The translations under genes were made by a program, and so were the position numbers. 64,000 nucleotides of DNA from Paracoccus litorisediminis. Lineage in GTDB: Bacteria > Pseudomonadota > Alphaproteobacteria > Rhodobacterales > Rhodobacteraceae. Of this stretch, positions 23,734 through 31,744 are shown piece by piece. The notes beneath the pieces are model-generated. The model had not been told where the DNA came from, made no database searches, and saw only the letters and a program-made list of their open reading frames with translations. Location of the stretch: NCBI RefSeq assembly GCF_009711205.1, contig NZ_WMIG01000016.1:28918-92917 (forward strand). Direction: 5' to 3'. Numbering within the stretch: position 1 is the stretch's first letter; the number at the start of each line of letters is the position of its first letter.

Positions 23734-24720
23734 ATGGCATTTCGTCTGAAACTGGTCCCTGATGAGACCCATATCAACTTCTTCCAATGGCAATGGCTGA
23801 CCTTTGGGGTTTCGGCCTTTGCCATGGTCGCCTCGGTCGTTATCACGCTGGTGATGGGGCTGAACTTCGGCATCGACTTCAAGGGCGGCACCACCATCCG
23901 CACCGAGACGACGACCGCCTTCGAGGTTGGCGACTATCGGGAGGCGCTGAACAACCTGAACCTGGGCGACGTCTCGATCACCGAGGTCTTCGATCCCAGC
24001 TTTGGCGCAACCAAGCACGTGGCCATGGTTCGTATCGGCACGACCGAGGAAACCGGCTCGGTCACGCCTGAACAGCTGAACCAGGTCGAGGCCGCGCTGA
24101 AGACGGTCGATCCGAATGTCAGCTTTGCCTCGGTCGAATCGGTCGGCCCGAAGGTCTCGGGTGAGCTGATCCAGACCGCGGTCTATGCGGTGGTCGCGGC
24201 GTCGCTGGCGATCATGTTCTACATCTGGCTGCGCTTCGAATGGCAATTCGCCATCGGGGCCGTGGTCTCGATCCTGCATGATGTGCTGCTGACCGTTGGT
24301 CTGTTCTCGCTGTTCCAGCTGAAGTTCGACCTGACCACCATCGCGGCGCTGCTCACCACGCTGGGCTTCTCGGTCAACGATACGGTCGTGGTGTTCGACC
24401 GCCTTCGCGAGAACCTGATCAAGTACAAGACCATGCCCTTGATCGACGTGATGAACCTGACCTGCAACGAGACCCTGTCGCGGACCATCATGACGGCGGT
24501 GACGACGGGTATCGCGCTGACCGCCATGCTGATCTTTGGCGGCGATGTCGTGCGAGAATTCGTCATCGCCATGCTGTGGGGCGTGCTGGTCGGCTGCTAT
24601 TCGACCATCTATGTCGCGAAAAACATCGTGCTGTGGCTGGGTGTGAAGCGTGACTGGTCCAAGCCCGATCCGAAGGAAAAGCAGGACGAGATCCCCGCCG
24701 CCTTCCGGGACGCGCCCTGA
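23734..24720 (+). CDS. secF: protein translocase subunit SecF
   Basis: 328 residues with a first helix at about 23-43, then the family motif GIDFKGGT (46-53), a short periplasmic domain with VGPKVSGEL, and five C-terminal helices that include the FSVNDTVVVFDR segment. It forms the SecDF complex with the preceding gene. Its stop overlaps the next ATG by one base, so the Mth938-like gene is cotranslated. Confidence 0.96.
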   Translation: MAFRLKLVPDETHINFFQWQWLTFGVSAFAMVASVVITLVMGLNFGIDFKGGTTIRTETTTAFEVGDYREALNNLNLGDVSITEVFDPSFGATKHVAMVRIGTTEETGSVTPEQLNQVEAALKTVDPNVSFASVESVGPKVSGELIQTAVYAVVAASLAIMFYIWLRFEWQFAIGAVVSILHDVLLTVGLFSLFQLKFDLTTIAALLTTLGFSVNDTVVVFDRLRENLIKYKTMPLIDVMNLTCNETLSRTIMTAVTTGIALTAMLIFGGDVVREFVIAMLWGVLVGCYSTIYVAKNIVLWLGVKRDWSKPDPKEKQDEIPAAFRDAP

Positions 24721-25076
24721 TGTCGGTGATGACACCCACCGAATTTCTCGGGGCCGTGCCGATTGACGGCTATGGCCCCGGGTTCTTCCGCGTCGGCGGC
24801 AAGGTCCATCGCGGCGCGATCCTGGTCACGCCCGATGGCGTGCAACCCTGGGGCGGTCTGGATGATCCGGTACCGCTTCTGGCGCTGAAGGGTTCGGTCG
24901 ACGTGTTGTTCATCGGCATGGGTAGCGACGTGGCCTTTCCGCCGCGCGAATTGACCGCGGCACTGGAAGAAGCAGGCGTCATGCCCGAGCCGATGAGTTC
25001 GGCTTCGGCTGCCCGCAGCTACAACGTCACGCTGTCCGAGGGCCGGCGCGTGGCCTGTGCGCTTCTGCCGCTATGA
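24720..25076 (+). CDS. Mth938-like domain protein (DUF498)
   Basis: The 118-residue protein has the family signature VLFIGMGSDVAFPPREL in its middle, a conserved Rossmann-like turn of the Mth938/NDUFAF3 group. In eukaryotes the relative NDUFAF3 helps assemble complex I; the bacterial role is uncertain. It overlaps secF at its start and ccmA at its end (ATGA), linking the Sec and cytochrome c maturation genes in one transcription unit. Confidence 0.85.
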   Translation: MSVMTPTEFLGAVPIDGYGPGFFRVGGKVHRGAILVTPDGVQPWGGLDDPVPLLALKGSVDVLFIGMGSDVAFPPRELTAALEEAGVMPEPMSSASAARSYNVTLSEGRRVACALLPL

Positions 25077-25705
25077 GCCTGATCTCGGTCCGTGGACTGG
25101 CCGTCGCCCGCGGCGGGTTGCGCGTGATCGAGGGTTTGGATTTTGAACTTGGGGCCGGACAGGCGATTGTCCTGCGAGGCCCCAATGGTGCGGGCAAGAC
25201 GACGCTGCTGCGCTGTCTGGCAGGCCTGCAACCCGCCGTCACGGGCCGGATCGAGTGTCAGTCCGACAGTATCGCCTATGCCGGACATGCCGACGGGCTG
25301 AAGCCCGCGCTGACGGTGACCGAAAATCTGGAATTCTGGTCGGCGGTCTTTGGTGGACCGGACATTGCCCCGGCGCTGGCAGCGATGAACCTGACCGATC
25401 TGGCCGCACGCCCGGCTCATGCTCTGTCTGCCGGGCAGAAACGGCGTCTGGGGCTGGCGCGTCTGATGGTGACGGGCCGCCCTGTCTGGCTGCTGGATGA
25501 ACCTACCGTATCGCTGGACCAAGGTTCAGTAGCGCTGTTCGCGACCATGTTGCGCGATCATCTGGCCCAAGGTGGGGCCGCGCTGATCGCCACCCATATC
25601 GATCTGGGATTGCCCGAAGCGCAGGTGCTGGATCTTGCGCCTTACCGCGCCCGACCGGGCCTGCGGCAGGACCGCCCCGCAGGATTCAACGAGGCCTTCG
25701 CATGA
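25073..25705 (+). CDS. ccmA: heme exporter ATP-binding protein CcmA
   Basis: The 210-residue ABC ATPase has Walker A GPNGAGKTT at 36-44, signature LSAGQ at 118-122 and Walker B VWLLDEP ending at 144. With CcmB and CcmC it supports transfer of heme to the chaperone CcmE for c-type cytochrome maturation. Overlaps with neighbours on both sides (ATGA) indicate tight coupling. Confidence 0.95.
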   Translation: MSLISVRGLAVARGGLRVIEGLDFELGAGQAIVLRGPNGAGKTTLLRCLAGLQPAVTGRIECQSDSIAYAGHADGLKPALTVTENLEFWSAVFGGPDIAPALAAMNLTDLAARPAHALSAGQKRRLGLARLMVTGRPVWLLDEPTVSLDQGSVALFATMLRDHLAQGGAALIATHIDLGLPEAQVLDLAPYRARPGLRQDRPAGFNEAFA

Positions 25706-26358
25706 AGGCGCTGCTGCTGCGCGATCTGCGGCTGGCGGTGCGCGCGGGCGGCGGCTTTGGCCTGTCGCTGGTGTTTTTCCTGATCCTGTGCACGCTGGTT
25801 CCGTTTGGTGTGGGTGCCGAGGGCGGGCAACTGTCCCGCATCGCGCCCGGCATCCTGTGGGTCGGCGCGCTGTTGGCCTGCCTGCTGTCGCTCGACCGTA
25901 TTTTCGCGCTGGACCACGAGGATGGCAGCCTTGATCTGCTGGCGACCGCACCCCTGCCGCTGGAAGGGGCCGTCGCGATCAAGGCCTTGGCGCATTGGCT
26001 GACCACCGGCCTGCCGCTGGTCGTCTTTGCACCGTTGCTGGGCGTGCTGCTGCATCTTCCGACGGCAGCCTATCCGCTGCTGGTCCTGTCGCTTGCGCTG
26101 GGGACGCCTGCGCTGTCGATGCTGGGGGCATTCGGTGCGGCGATCACCGTCGGGCTGCGGCGCGGCGGTCTGCTTCTGTCGTTGCTGGTGCTGCCGCTTT
26201 ATGTGCCGACGCTGATCTTCGGGGCCGAGGTGGTGCGGCGCGGTGCTGTGGGCGCGGACCCGACGACCCCGTTGGTCTTTCTGGCGGGTATCACGCTGGC
26301 CACGCTGGCGCTGGTGCCTTTTGCCGCCGCCGCGGCCCTGCGGGTCAATCTGAGGTGA
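25702..26358 (+). CDS. ccmB: heme exporter membrane protein CcmB
   Basis: 218 residues with six hydrophobic helices. The motif LDRIFALDHEDGSLD near residue 70 is characteristic of CcmB. It forms the membrane part of the CcmAB ABC complex that releases holo-CcmE. It overlaps ccmA by four bases. Confidence 0.95.
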   Translation: MKALLLRDLRLAVRAGGGFGLSLVFFLILCTLVPFGVGAEGGQLSRIAPGILWVGALLACLLSLDRIFALDHEDGSLDLLATAPLPLEGAVAIKALAHWLTTGLPLVVFAPLLGVLLHLPTAAYPLLVLSLALGTPALSMLGAFGAAITVGLRRGGLLLSLLVLPLYVPTLIFGAEVVRRGAVGADPTTPLVFLAGITLATLALVPFAAAAALRVNLR

Positions 26359-26409
26359 GGAGGAAACCGGCCTGTTGAGCGGACCCGCTGGACAGGCTAG
26401 GGAGGACAC

Positions 26410-27135
26410 ATGTCGATCTGGGAATATGCCAACCCCGTCAAGTTCTTGCGCGCCTCGGGCGTGGTCCTGCCATGGATCGTGGCGGGGGCAGCCATCTGCA
26501 CCGTTGGCGGGCTGGTCTGGGGGTTCCTGACGCCCGAGGATTACCGGCAGGGATCAACGGTCAAGATCGTGTTCCTGCATGTGCCCGCCGCGCTGATGGC
26601 GATCAATGCATGGCTGATGATGCTGGTCGCCTCGTTGATCTGGCTGATCCGCCGTCACCATGTCAGCGCGCTGGCTGCCAAGGCCGCCGCCCCGGTCGGC
26701 GCAGTCATGACGCTGATCGCGCTGATCACCGGCGCGATCTGGGGCCAGCCGATGTGGGGGACATGGTGGGAATGGGATCCGCGGCTGACCTCTTTCCTTG
26801 TGCTGTTCCTGTTCTATCTGGGCTACATGGCGCTGTGGGAGGCGATCGAGGACCCTGACAGTGCCGCCGACCTGACCGGGCTTTTGTGCCTTGTCGGCTC
26901 GGTCTTTGCGCTGCTGTCGCGCTATGCGGTGAATTTCTGGAACCAGGGCCTGCATCAGGGCGCGTCGCTGTCCGTCGCGCCGGGCGAGCGGATGTCAGCG
27001 GTCTATCGCTACCCGCTTTACGTCTCGATGCTGGGCTTCTTCCTGTTGTTCCTCGCGCTGGTCCTGATCCGCACGCGGACCGAAATCCGCCGTCGTCGCC
27101 TTGCCGCCCTTCTGGCCCGAGAGAACCGCGCATGA
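26410..27135 (+). CDS. ccmC: heme transfer protein CcmC
   Basis: 241 residues with six membrane helices and the tryptophan-rich WGTWWEWDPRLT motif at about 116-127, the heme-handling loop on the periplasmic side; His57 (FLHVPA) is a likely heme ligand. CcmC loads heme onto CcmE. The start has GGAGGA at proper spacing. ccmD overlaps its end. Confidence 0.95.
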   Translation: MSIWEYANPVKFLRASGVVLPWIVAGAAICTVGGLVWGFLTPEDYRQGSTVKIVFLHVPAALMAINAWLMMLVASLIWLIRRHHVSALAAKAAAPVGAVMTLIALITGAIWGQPMWGTWWEWDPRLTSFLVLFLFYLGYMALWEAIEDPDSAADLTGLLCLVGSVFALLSRYAVNFWNQGLHQGASLSVAPGERMSAVYRYPLYVSMLGFFLLFLALVLIRTRTEIRRRRLAALLARENRA

Positions 27136-27275
27136 TCGAGCTTGGCAAATACGCAAATACCGTGATGTCGGCCTATGGGATCAGTCTGGTCCTGCTGGCC
27201 GCCATCATCTTGCAGACATGGCGCGCCAATGCCCGCGCCCGCCGCGATCTTGAGGAGCATGAATCCCGTGGCTAG
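27132..27275 (+). CDS. ccmD: heme exporter small subunit CcmD
   Basis: The 47-residue protein has one membrane helix (about residues 14-30, SYGISL-like core) followed by a basic tail (RANARARRDLEEHE), which is the normal form of CcmD. It stabilises CcmE with CcmC. It overlaps ccmC by four bases and ccmG by 17 bases. Confidence 0.9.
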   Translation: MIELGKYANTVMSAYGISLVLLAAIILQTWRANARARRDLEEHESRG

Positions 27276-27807
27276 GTTTTCCCCGTTGATCGCCCTGCCA
27301 CCCTTGGCCTTTGGCGCGCTGGCCGTGCTGTTCCTGTTCGGCATGCAGCGCGACAACCCCGATGAGCTGCCCTCGGCGCTGGTCGGGCGCGAGGCACCTG
27401 CGGTCGGTGCCACGACCCTGCCGGGCAAGACCCAGCTGACCGACGCGATGCTGCGCGAACCGGGGATCAAGATCGTGAACTTCTGGGCCAGCTGGTGCCC
27501 GCCCTGCCGGGCCGAGCATCCGACGCTGACGGAGCTTGCCAAGGACATCCCGGTCTACGGCGTCGACCTGAAGGACCCCGAGGCCAATGCCACCGCCTTC
27601 CTGTCCGAGCATGGCGATCCCTTCCGGGCGCTGGCGACCGACCCGCGCGGTCGCATCGCCATCGACTGGGGCGTCACCGCGCCGCCCGAAACCTTCATCA
27701 TCGACGGCGAAGGGCGTATCCTTTACCGCCATGTCGGACCGCTGATCCGCGAGGATTACACCAACCGCTTCCTGCCCGAGCTGGAAAAGGCCCGCGCAGC
27801 GCAGTGA
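27259..27807 (+). CDS. ccmG: thiol:disulfide interchange protein CcmG/DsbE
   Basis: The ATG at 27259, with GAGGAG upstream inside ccmD, gives 182 residues. An N-terminal anchor helix (about 10-28) precedes a periplasmic thioredoxin domain with WCPPC (Cys80, Cys83) and the GVTAPPET segment with the cis-proline. It reduces apocytochrome c cysteines so heme can be attached. Confidence 0.94.
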   Translation: MNPVARFSPLIALPPLAFGALAVLFLFGMQRDNPDELPSALVGREAPAVGATTLPGKTQLTDAMLREPGIKIVNFWASWCPPCRAEHPTLTELAKDIPVYGVDLKDPEANATAFLSEHGDPFRALATDPRGRIAIDWGVTAPPETFIIDGEGRILYRHVGPLIREDYTNRFLPELEKARAAQ

Positions 27808-27901
27808 ACCACCCCAAACTGCGTGATTTTTACCGCCGCAGGGGTATTTAGGAAACGGAGAAGCCCGCAACTTGGCGCGGGGGTCCGAGACATCTTTCCA
27901 A

Positions 27902-27935
27902 GCCTGCCCGGCGCGGCTAAGACGACCGGGCAGGC
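27902..27935. promoter_or_regulatory. strong hairpin in the hisC leader
   Basis: GCCTGCCCGG (27902-27911) and CCGGGCAGGC (27926-27935) form a perfect 10-bp inverted repeat with a 14-base loop, ending 12 bases before the hisC ATG. There is no following T run, so it is not a standard terminator; it could mask the ribosome site or be an operator. Confidence 0.5.
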
Positions 27936-27947
27936 AAGAGGCCAGAC

Positions 27948-29054
27948 ATGTCGCAGAACGAACCGAGCATCGCCCCGCAACCCGGAATCATGGAAATCTC
28001 TCTTTATCAGGGGGGTGCGTCCAAGATCGCCGGTGTGGAAAACGTCACCAAGCTATCCTCGAACGAGAACCCTTTCGGGCCCTCGGACAAGGCGCGCGAG
28101 GCCATTGTCCGCGCCGCCCATGCGCTGCATCGCTATCCGAATACCGATCATGCCAGCCTGCGCAACGCCATTGGCGAAGTCCATGGGCTTGATCCCGACC
28201 GCATCATCTGCGGCGTGGGCTCAGATGAGATCATCCACTTCCTGTGTCAGGCCTATGCCGGGCAGGGCAGCGAGGTGCTGTTCACCGAGCATGGTTTCCT
28301 GATGTATCGCGTCAGCGCCCTTGCCGCTGGTGCGACCCCGGTCGCCGTGCGCGAACGTGACCGCGTTACCGATGTCGATGCGCTGATCGCCGCCGCTACT
28401 CCGAACACGCGGCTGATCTTTGTCGCCAATCCGAACAACCCGACCGGCACCATGGTCGGCCTGCCCGAGCTGGAGCGGCTGGCCCGTGCCGTGCCGCAGG
28501 CCATTCTGGTGATCGACGCGGCCTATGCCGAATATGTCGAGGATTACGATGGCGGTGCCGAGCTGGCGACGCGGCTGCCCAACGTGGTGATGACCCGGAC
28601 ATTCTCGAAGATCTACGGTCTGGGCGGCCTGCGGATCGGCTGGGGCTATGGCCCGCGCGAGATCATCGACGTGCTGAACCGCATTCGCGGACCGTTCAAC
28701 CTGTCGTCGGCGGCGCTGGACGCTGCCGAGGCCGCGATGCGCGACCGCGATCATGTCACCCGCTGCCAGACCGAGAACGCCCGCATGCGCGCCTGGCTGG
28801 CCGAAGCTTTGACCGAGAAGGGCGTGCCCTCGGATACGTCCTGCGCGAACTTTATCCTGGCACGCTTTGCCGATGTCGACACGGCCTTGGCCTGTGACGA
28901 GGCGTTGAAGGCGCAGGGGCTGATCGTGCGTCAGGTCGCCGGTTACGGTTTGCCGAATTGCCTGCGCATCACCGTCGGCGATGAGGCCTCGTGCCGGCGG
29001 GTGGCGCATGTCATCGGCCAGTTCATGGCCGAACGCGCGGGGGCGCCGGCATGA
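27948..29054 (+). CDS. hisC: histidinol-phosphate/aromatic aminotransferase
   Basis: The 368-residue PLP enzyme shows SSNENPFGPS, YPNTD and the PLP lysine Lys221 in TRTFSKIYGLGGLR, plus RVAGYGL-like C-terminal substrate residues. HisC makes L-histidinol phosphate. Its coupling by ATGA to a prephenate/arogenate dehydrogenase, rather than to his genes, suggests it also serves tyrosine and phenylalanine synthesis. The strong hairpin upstream may regulate it. Confidence 0.92.
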   Translation: MSQNEPSIAPQPGIMEISLYQGGASKIAGVENVTKLSSNENPFGPSDKAREAIVRAAHALHRYPNTDHASLRNAIGEVHGLDPDRIICGVGSDEIIHFLCQAYAGQGSEVLFTEHGFLMYRVSALAAGATPVAVRERDRVTDVDALIAAATPNTRLIFVANPNNPTGTMVGLPELERLARAVPQAILVIDAAYAEYVEDYDGGAELATRLPNVVMTRTFSKIYGLGGLRIGWGYGPREIIDVLNRIRGPFNLSSAALDAAEAAMRDRDHVTRCQTENARMRAWLAEALTEKGVPSDTSCANFILARFADVDTALACDEALKAQGLIVRQVAGYGLPNCLRITVGDEASCRRVAHVIGQFMAERAGAPA

Positions 29055-29986
29055 GCTTTCTATACGACCGCGTGGCCCTGATCGGTTTGGGGCTGATCGC
29101 GGGTTCGATGGCGCTGGCCATGCGTGAGCAGGGCCTTGCGCGCGAGATCGTCGGCCATGCCCGCAGCGCTGATACGCGCGCGACAGCGCTGGAAATCGGG
29201 CTGGTCGATCAGGTCTTTGAGACCGCCGCTGAGGCGGTCGAGGGTGCGGATCTGGTGGTGCTGGCAGTTCCCGTCGGTGCGATGGCCGCCGTAGCCGAGG
29301 AAATCGCGCCGCGGTTGAAGCCCGGCGTGACGGTGACGGATGTGGGCTCGGTCAAGCAGGCGGTGGTGACGGAAGTCTTGCCGCATCTGCCCGAGGGCGT
29401 GCATTTCATTCCCGGTCACCCGCTGGCCGGGACCGAGCATTCCGGCCCGCGCGCTGGCTTCGCCACGCTGTTTCGCAATCGCTGGTGGCTGTTCACCCCG
29501 CTTGAGGGTGCCGATGAGCAGGCCGTGTCGCGGCTGGAGTCTCTGGTTCAGGCCATGGGCGCCAAGACCGAGCGCATGGACGCCGCGCATCACGATCTGG
29601 TTCTGGCCGTTACCAGCCATACGCCGCATTTGATCGCCTATACGATGGTCGGCGTCGCCGATCACCTCAAGCGCGTGACCGAAAGCGAAGTGGTGCAATA
29701 TTCGGCAGCGGGCTTCCGGGATTTCACCCGGATCGCGGCATCGGACCCGACCATGTGGCGCGATGTCTTTTTGCAGAACAAGGATGCCGTTCTGGATATC
29801 CTTGGCCGCTTCACCGAGGAGTTGTTCGTGCTGCAGCGTGCCATCCGCATGGGCGACGGCCAGCACCTGTTCGACTACTTCACCCGCACCCGCGCGATCC
29901 GTCGCGGCATCATCGAGGCCGGGCAGGATACCTCGGCCCCGGATTTCGGCCGCAGCCAGCCGGGCGGCGAAAACGCCAAAAGCTAG
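29051..29986 (+). CDS. tyrC: prephenate/arogenate dehydrogenase
   Basis: ATG 29051 overlaps the hisC stop and gives 311 residues. The N-terminal Rossmann fold has VALIGLGLIAGSMA, and the family motifs GSVKQAV and PGHPLAGTEHSGPRAG follow, with a helical dimerisation domain after it. The enzyme oxidises arogenate or prephenate in tyrosine synthesis. It converges on the DUF2125 gene with a 4-base overlap. Confidence 0.92.
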   Translation: MSFLYDRVALIGLGLIAGSMALAMREQGLAREIVGHARSADTRATALEIGLVDQVFETAAEAVEGADLVVLAVPVGAMAAVAEEIAPRLKPGVTVTDVGSVKQAVVTEVLPHLPEGVHFIPGHPLAGTEHSGPRAGFATLFRNRWWLFTPLEGADEQAVSRLESLVQAMGAKTERMDAAHHDLVLAVTSHTPHLIAYTMVGVADHLKRVTESEVVQYSAAGFRDFTRIAASDPTMWRDVFLQNKDAVLDILGRFTEELFVLQRAIRMGDGQHLFDYFTRTRAIRRGIIEAGQDTSAPDFGRSQPGGENAKS

Positions 29987-31041
29987 GGCCGCATCAGTGG
30001 CGCTGGCCCCAGCGGAATGGGGCCAAGGCTGATCCGGCCATCTGCGAAAGTCAGCGGCAGGCGCAGCTCGCCTTCTTGCGGGGCGGGGTAAAGCGTGCCC
30101 TCCATCGGCAGGGCCGAGACGGTGCGGATCATCGTCCGGCCCAGCATCACCGCGGCATGGGGGATCATCCCGGCCTCGGACGCGGTTTGCAGCATGGCCT
30201 GCGCATCCGTCGTATACAGCGCAATCGCACCGCTGGCATAGCCGTTGGCATCGGCTTTAAGCATGCCCACCATACGCGCGGTCAGCCCTTTGACCTGCAG
30301 ATCGGCATTGTCGATGCGGATACCTGTTGGGAAGGGCGTCGGCGGCGTTTGCAGTGCCTTGATGGTCGGCATCGCATCCAGCCAGACCCGCCCCTTGCCC
30401 CTGATCGAGACCGGATCGGCAATGCGGATCGTACCTGCCAGACCCGGCAACGGTGGCAGGGCAGCGGGGATCAGGTCCTTGAGGTTCCAGTCAATGTCAT
30501 AGGCCGTGCGCGATCCTTGCGGCGCATCGTATTCAAGAGCAGTCATTCGGCCACGGACGGTAAGCCCGGCCGCCAGCGGGGTTTCGTCCAGCGTCAGCGG
30601 CCCGATCGAAATCCCCGCCCGACCGGGGGCGAAGCCTGACAGGACCAGAAAGCGGATGCTGGCACGCGGATCGGTCAGGCCCAGTTCATGCGGACCGCTG
30701 CCCAGATCAATCATCGCCTTCGGAGCCAGTTCCAGCCGCGCGGTCATCGGCGCAAAGGGCGGGACCGACAGCGACGCCTCGGGCATCACGACGATGGCGG
30801 CGGGCAGGTCCAGACGCGGTTCCGTTATCCGGACGCCGATGCGGGTGGGATCGTGCAGCCCGCGGACCTCGGTCATCGTGAACCCGGTTCCGGCGCTGGC
30901 AAGCTGACTGATCTGATGGGCCATGAAGGCCTGGATGCCGTTCCAGATGGCGGCGAAAAGCGCCACGATGACTGTCGCCAAGATGATGAACTTGCGCAAT
31001 TTCCCCTCGTGCCTTTGTGGACGGCTTGGAACCAGGTCCAT
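29983..31041 (-). CDS. DUF2125 family protein
   Basis: 352 residues beginning with a short cytoplasmic stretch, one membrane helix at about residues 18-36 and then a large beta-rich periplasmic domain. The pattern (HDPTRIGVRITEPRL, YDIDWNL) fits the alphaproteobacterial DUF2125 family, of unknown function and probably envelope-associated. It is divergent from the ChaC-like gene, 46 bases apart. Confidence 0.85.
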   Translation of the reverse strand: MDLVPSRPQRHEGKLRKFIILATVIVALFAAIWNGIQAFMAHQISQLASAGTGFTMTEVRGLHDPTRIGVRITEPRLDLPAAIVVMPEASLSVPPFAPMTARLELAPKAMIDLGSGPHELGLTDPRASIRFLVLSGFAPGRAGISIGPLTLDETPLAAGLTVRGRMTALEYDAPQGSRTAYDIDWNLKDLIPAALPPLPGLAGTIRIADPVSIRGKGRVWLDAMPTIKALQTPPTPFPTGIRIDNADLQVKGLTARMVGMLKADANGYASGAIALYTTDAQAMLQTASEAGMIPHAAVMLGRTMIRTVSALPMEGTLYPAPQEGELRLPLTFADGRISLGPIPLGPAPLMRP

Positions 31042-31087
31042 CCTGTCCTAAGTCTGACAAAAGCGGAAGTGCGCTGGGAAGTGGTTG

Positions 31088-31657
31088 ATGGGACGACGCG
31101 ATCATTGGGTCTTTGCCTATGGCTCGCTGATGTGGGACCCCGGTTTTCCGGTGGCGGAATCGCTCGGCGCGCGCCTTGAGGGGTTTCGCCGCACCTTTTG
31201 CCTGCGCTCGGTCGTTTATCGCGGCACGGTAGATGCGCCGGGGCTGGTGCTGGGTCTGGACGAAGAGCACGATGCATCGTGCCTTGGACTGGCGCTGCGG
31301 GTCGATGAGCGCGACTGGCCCGAGACCTTGGCCGGCCTGCGCGAGCGCGAGCTGACCACCAATGCCTATGAGGAGCGCGCCCTGCCGCTGCAGCTGTCCG
31401 ATGGGCGCCGGATCGAGGCCATCGGATATGTCATCCGGCGCGATCATGACCAATATGCGGGCGGCCTTGCGCTGGATGAGCAGGCGCGGATCATTGCCCA
31501 TGCGCATGGCGGGCGCGGTCCCAATTCCGATTACCTTTTCAACACCGCCTCGCATCTGGCCGAAATGGGGGTCGAGGACATCGATATGGATGCACTGGCG
31601 CGACTCGTTCGCGACATGATTGCGCATCGGCAGTGCAAAGCGGCGAAACCTGATTAA
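31088..31657 (+). CDS. chaC: gamma-glutamylcyclotransferase, ChaC-like
   Basis: The ATG at 31088 is preferred over the TTG three bases before; it gives 189 residues. The fold signature FAYGSLMWDPGF appears near the N terminus, then RTFCLRS and VYRGT, as in ChaC. These enzymes release 5-oxoproline from glutathione in the cytoplasm. Confidence 0.88.
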   Translation: MGRRDHWVFAYGSLMWDPGFPVAESLGARLEGFRRTFCLRSVVYRGTVDAPGLVLGLDEEHDASCLGLALRVDERDWPETLAGLRERELTTNAYEERALPLQLSDGRRIEAIGYVIRRDHDQYAGGLALDEQARIIAHAHGGRGPNSDYLFNTASHLAEMGVEDIDMDALARLVRDMIAHRQCKAAKPD

Positions 31658-31744
31658 GTCTTTGCCCGCAAATGTTTCCTTGGTGCTTGCATCGCGGCGC
31701 ACTGACTTTACACTCTGCCCCAAAGACATAATGAGGGCGCGGAC

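Noticed and set aside
22045..24735. 896-aa minus-strand frame opposite secD and secF
   Set aside because: Shadow of two highly conserved genes; repetitive His/Asp/Arg/Gln composition without domains.
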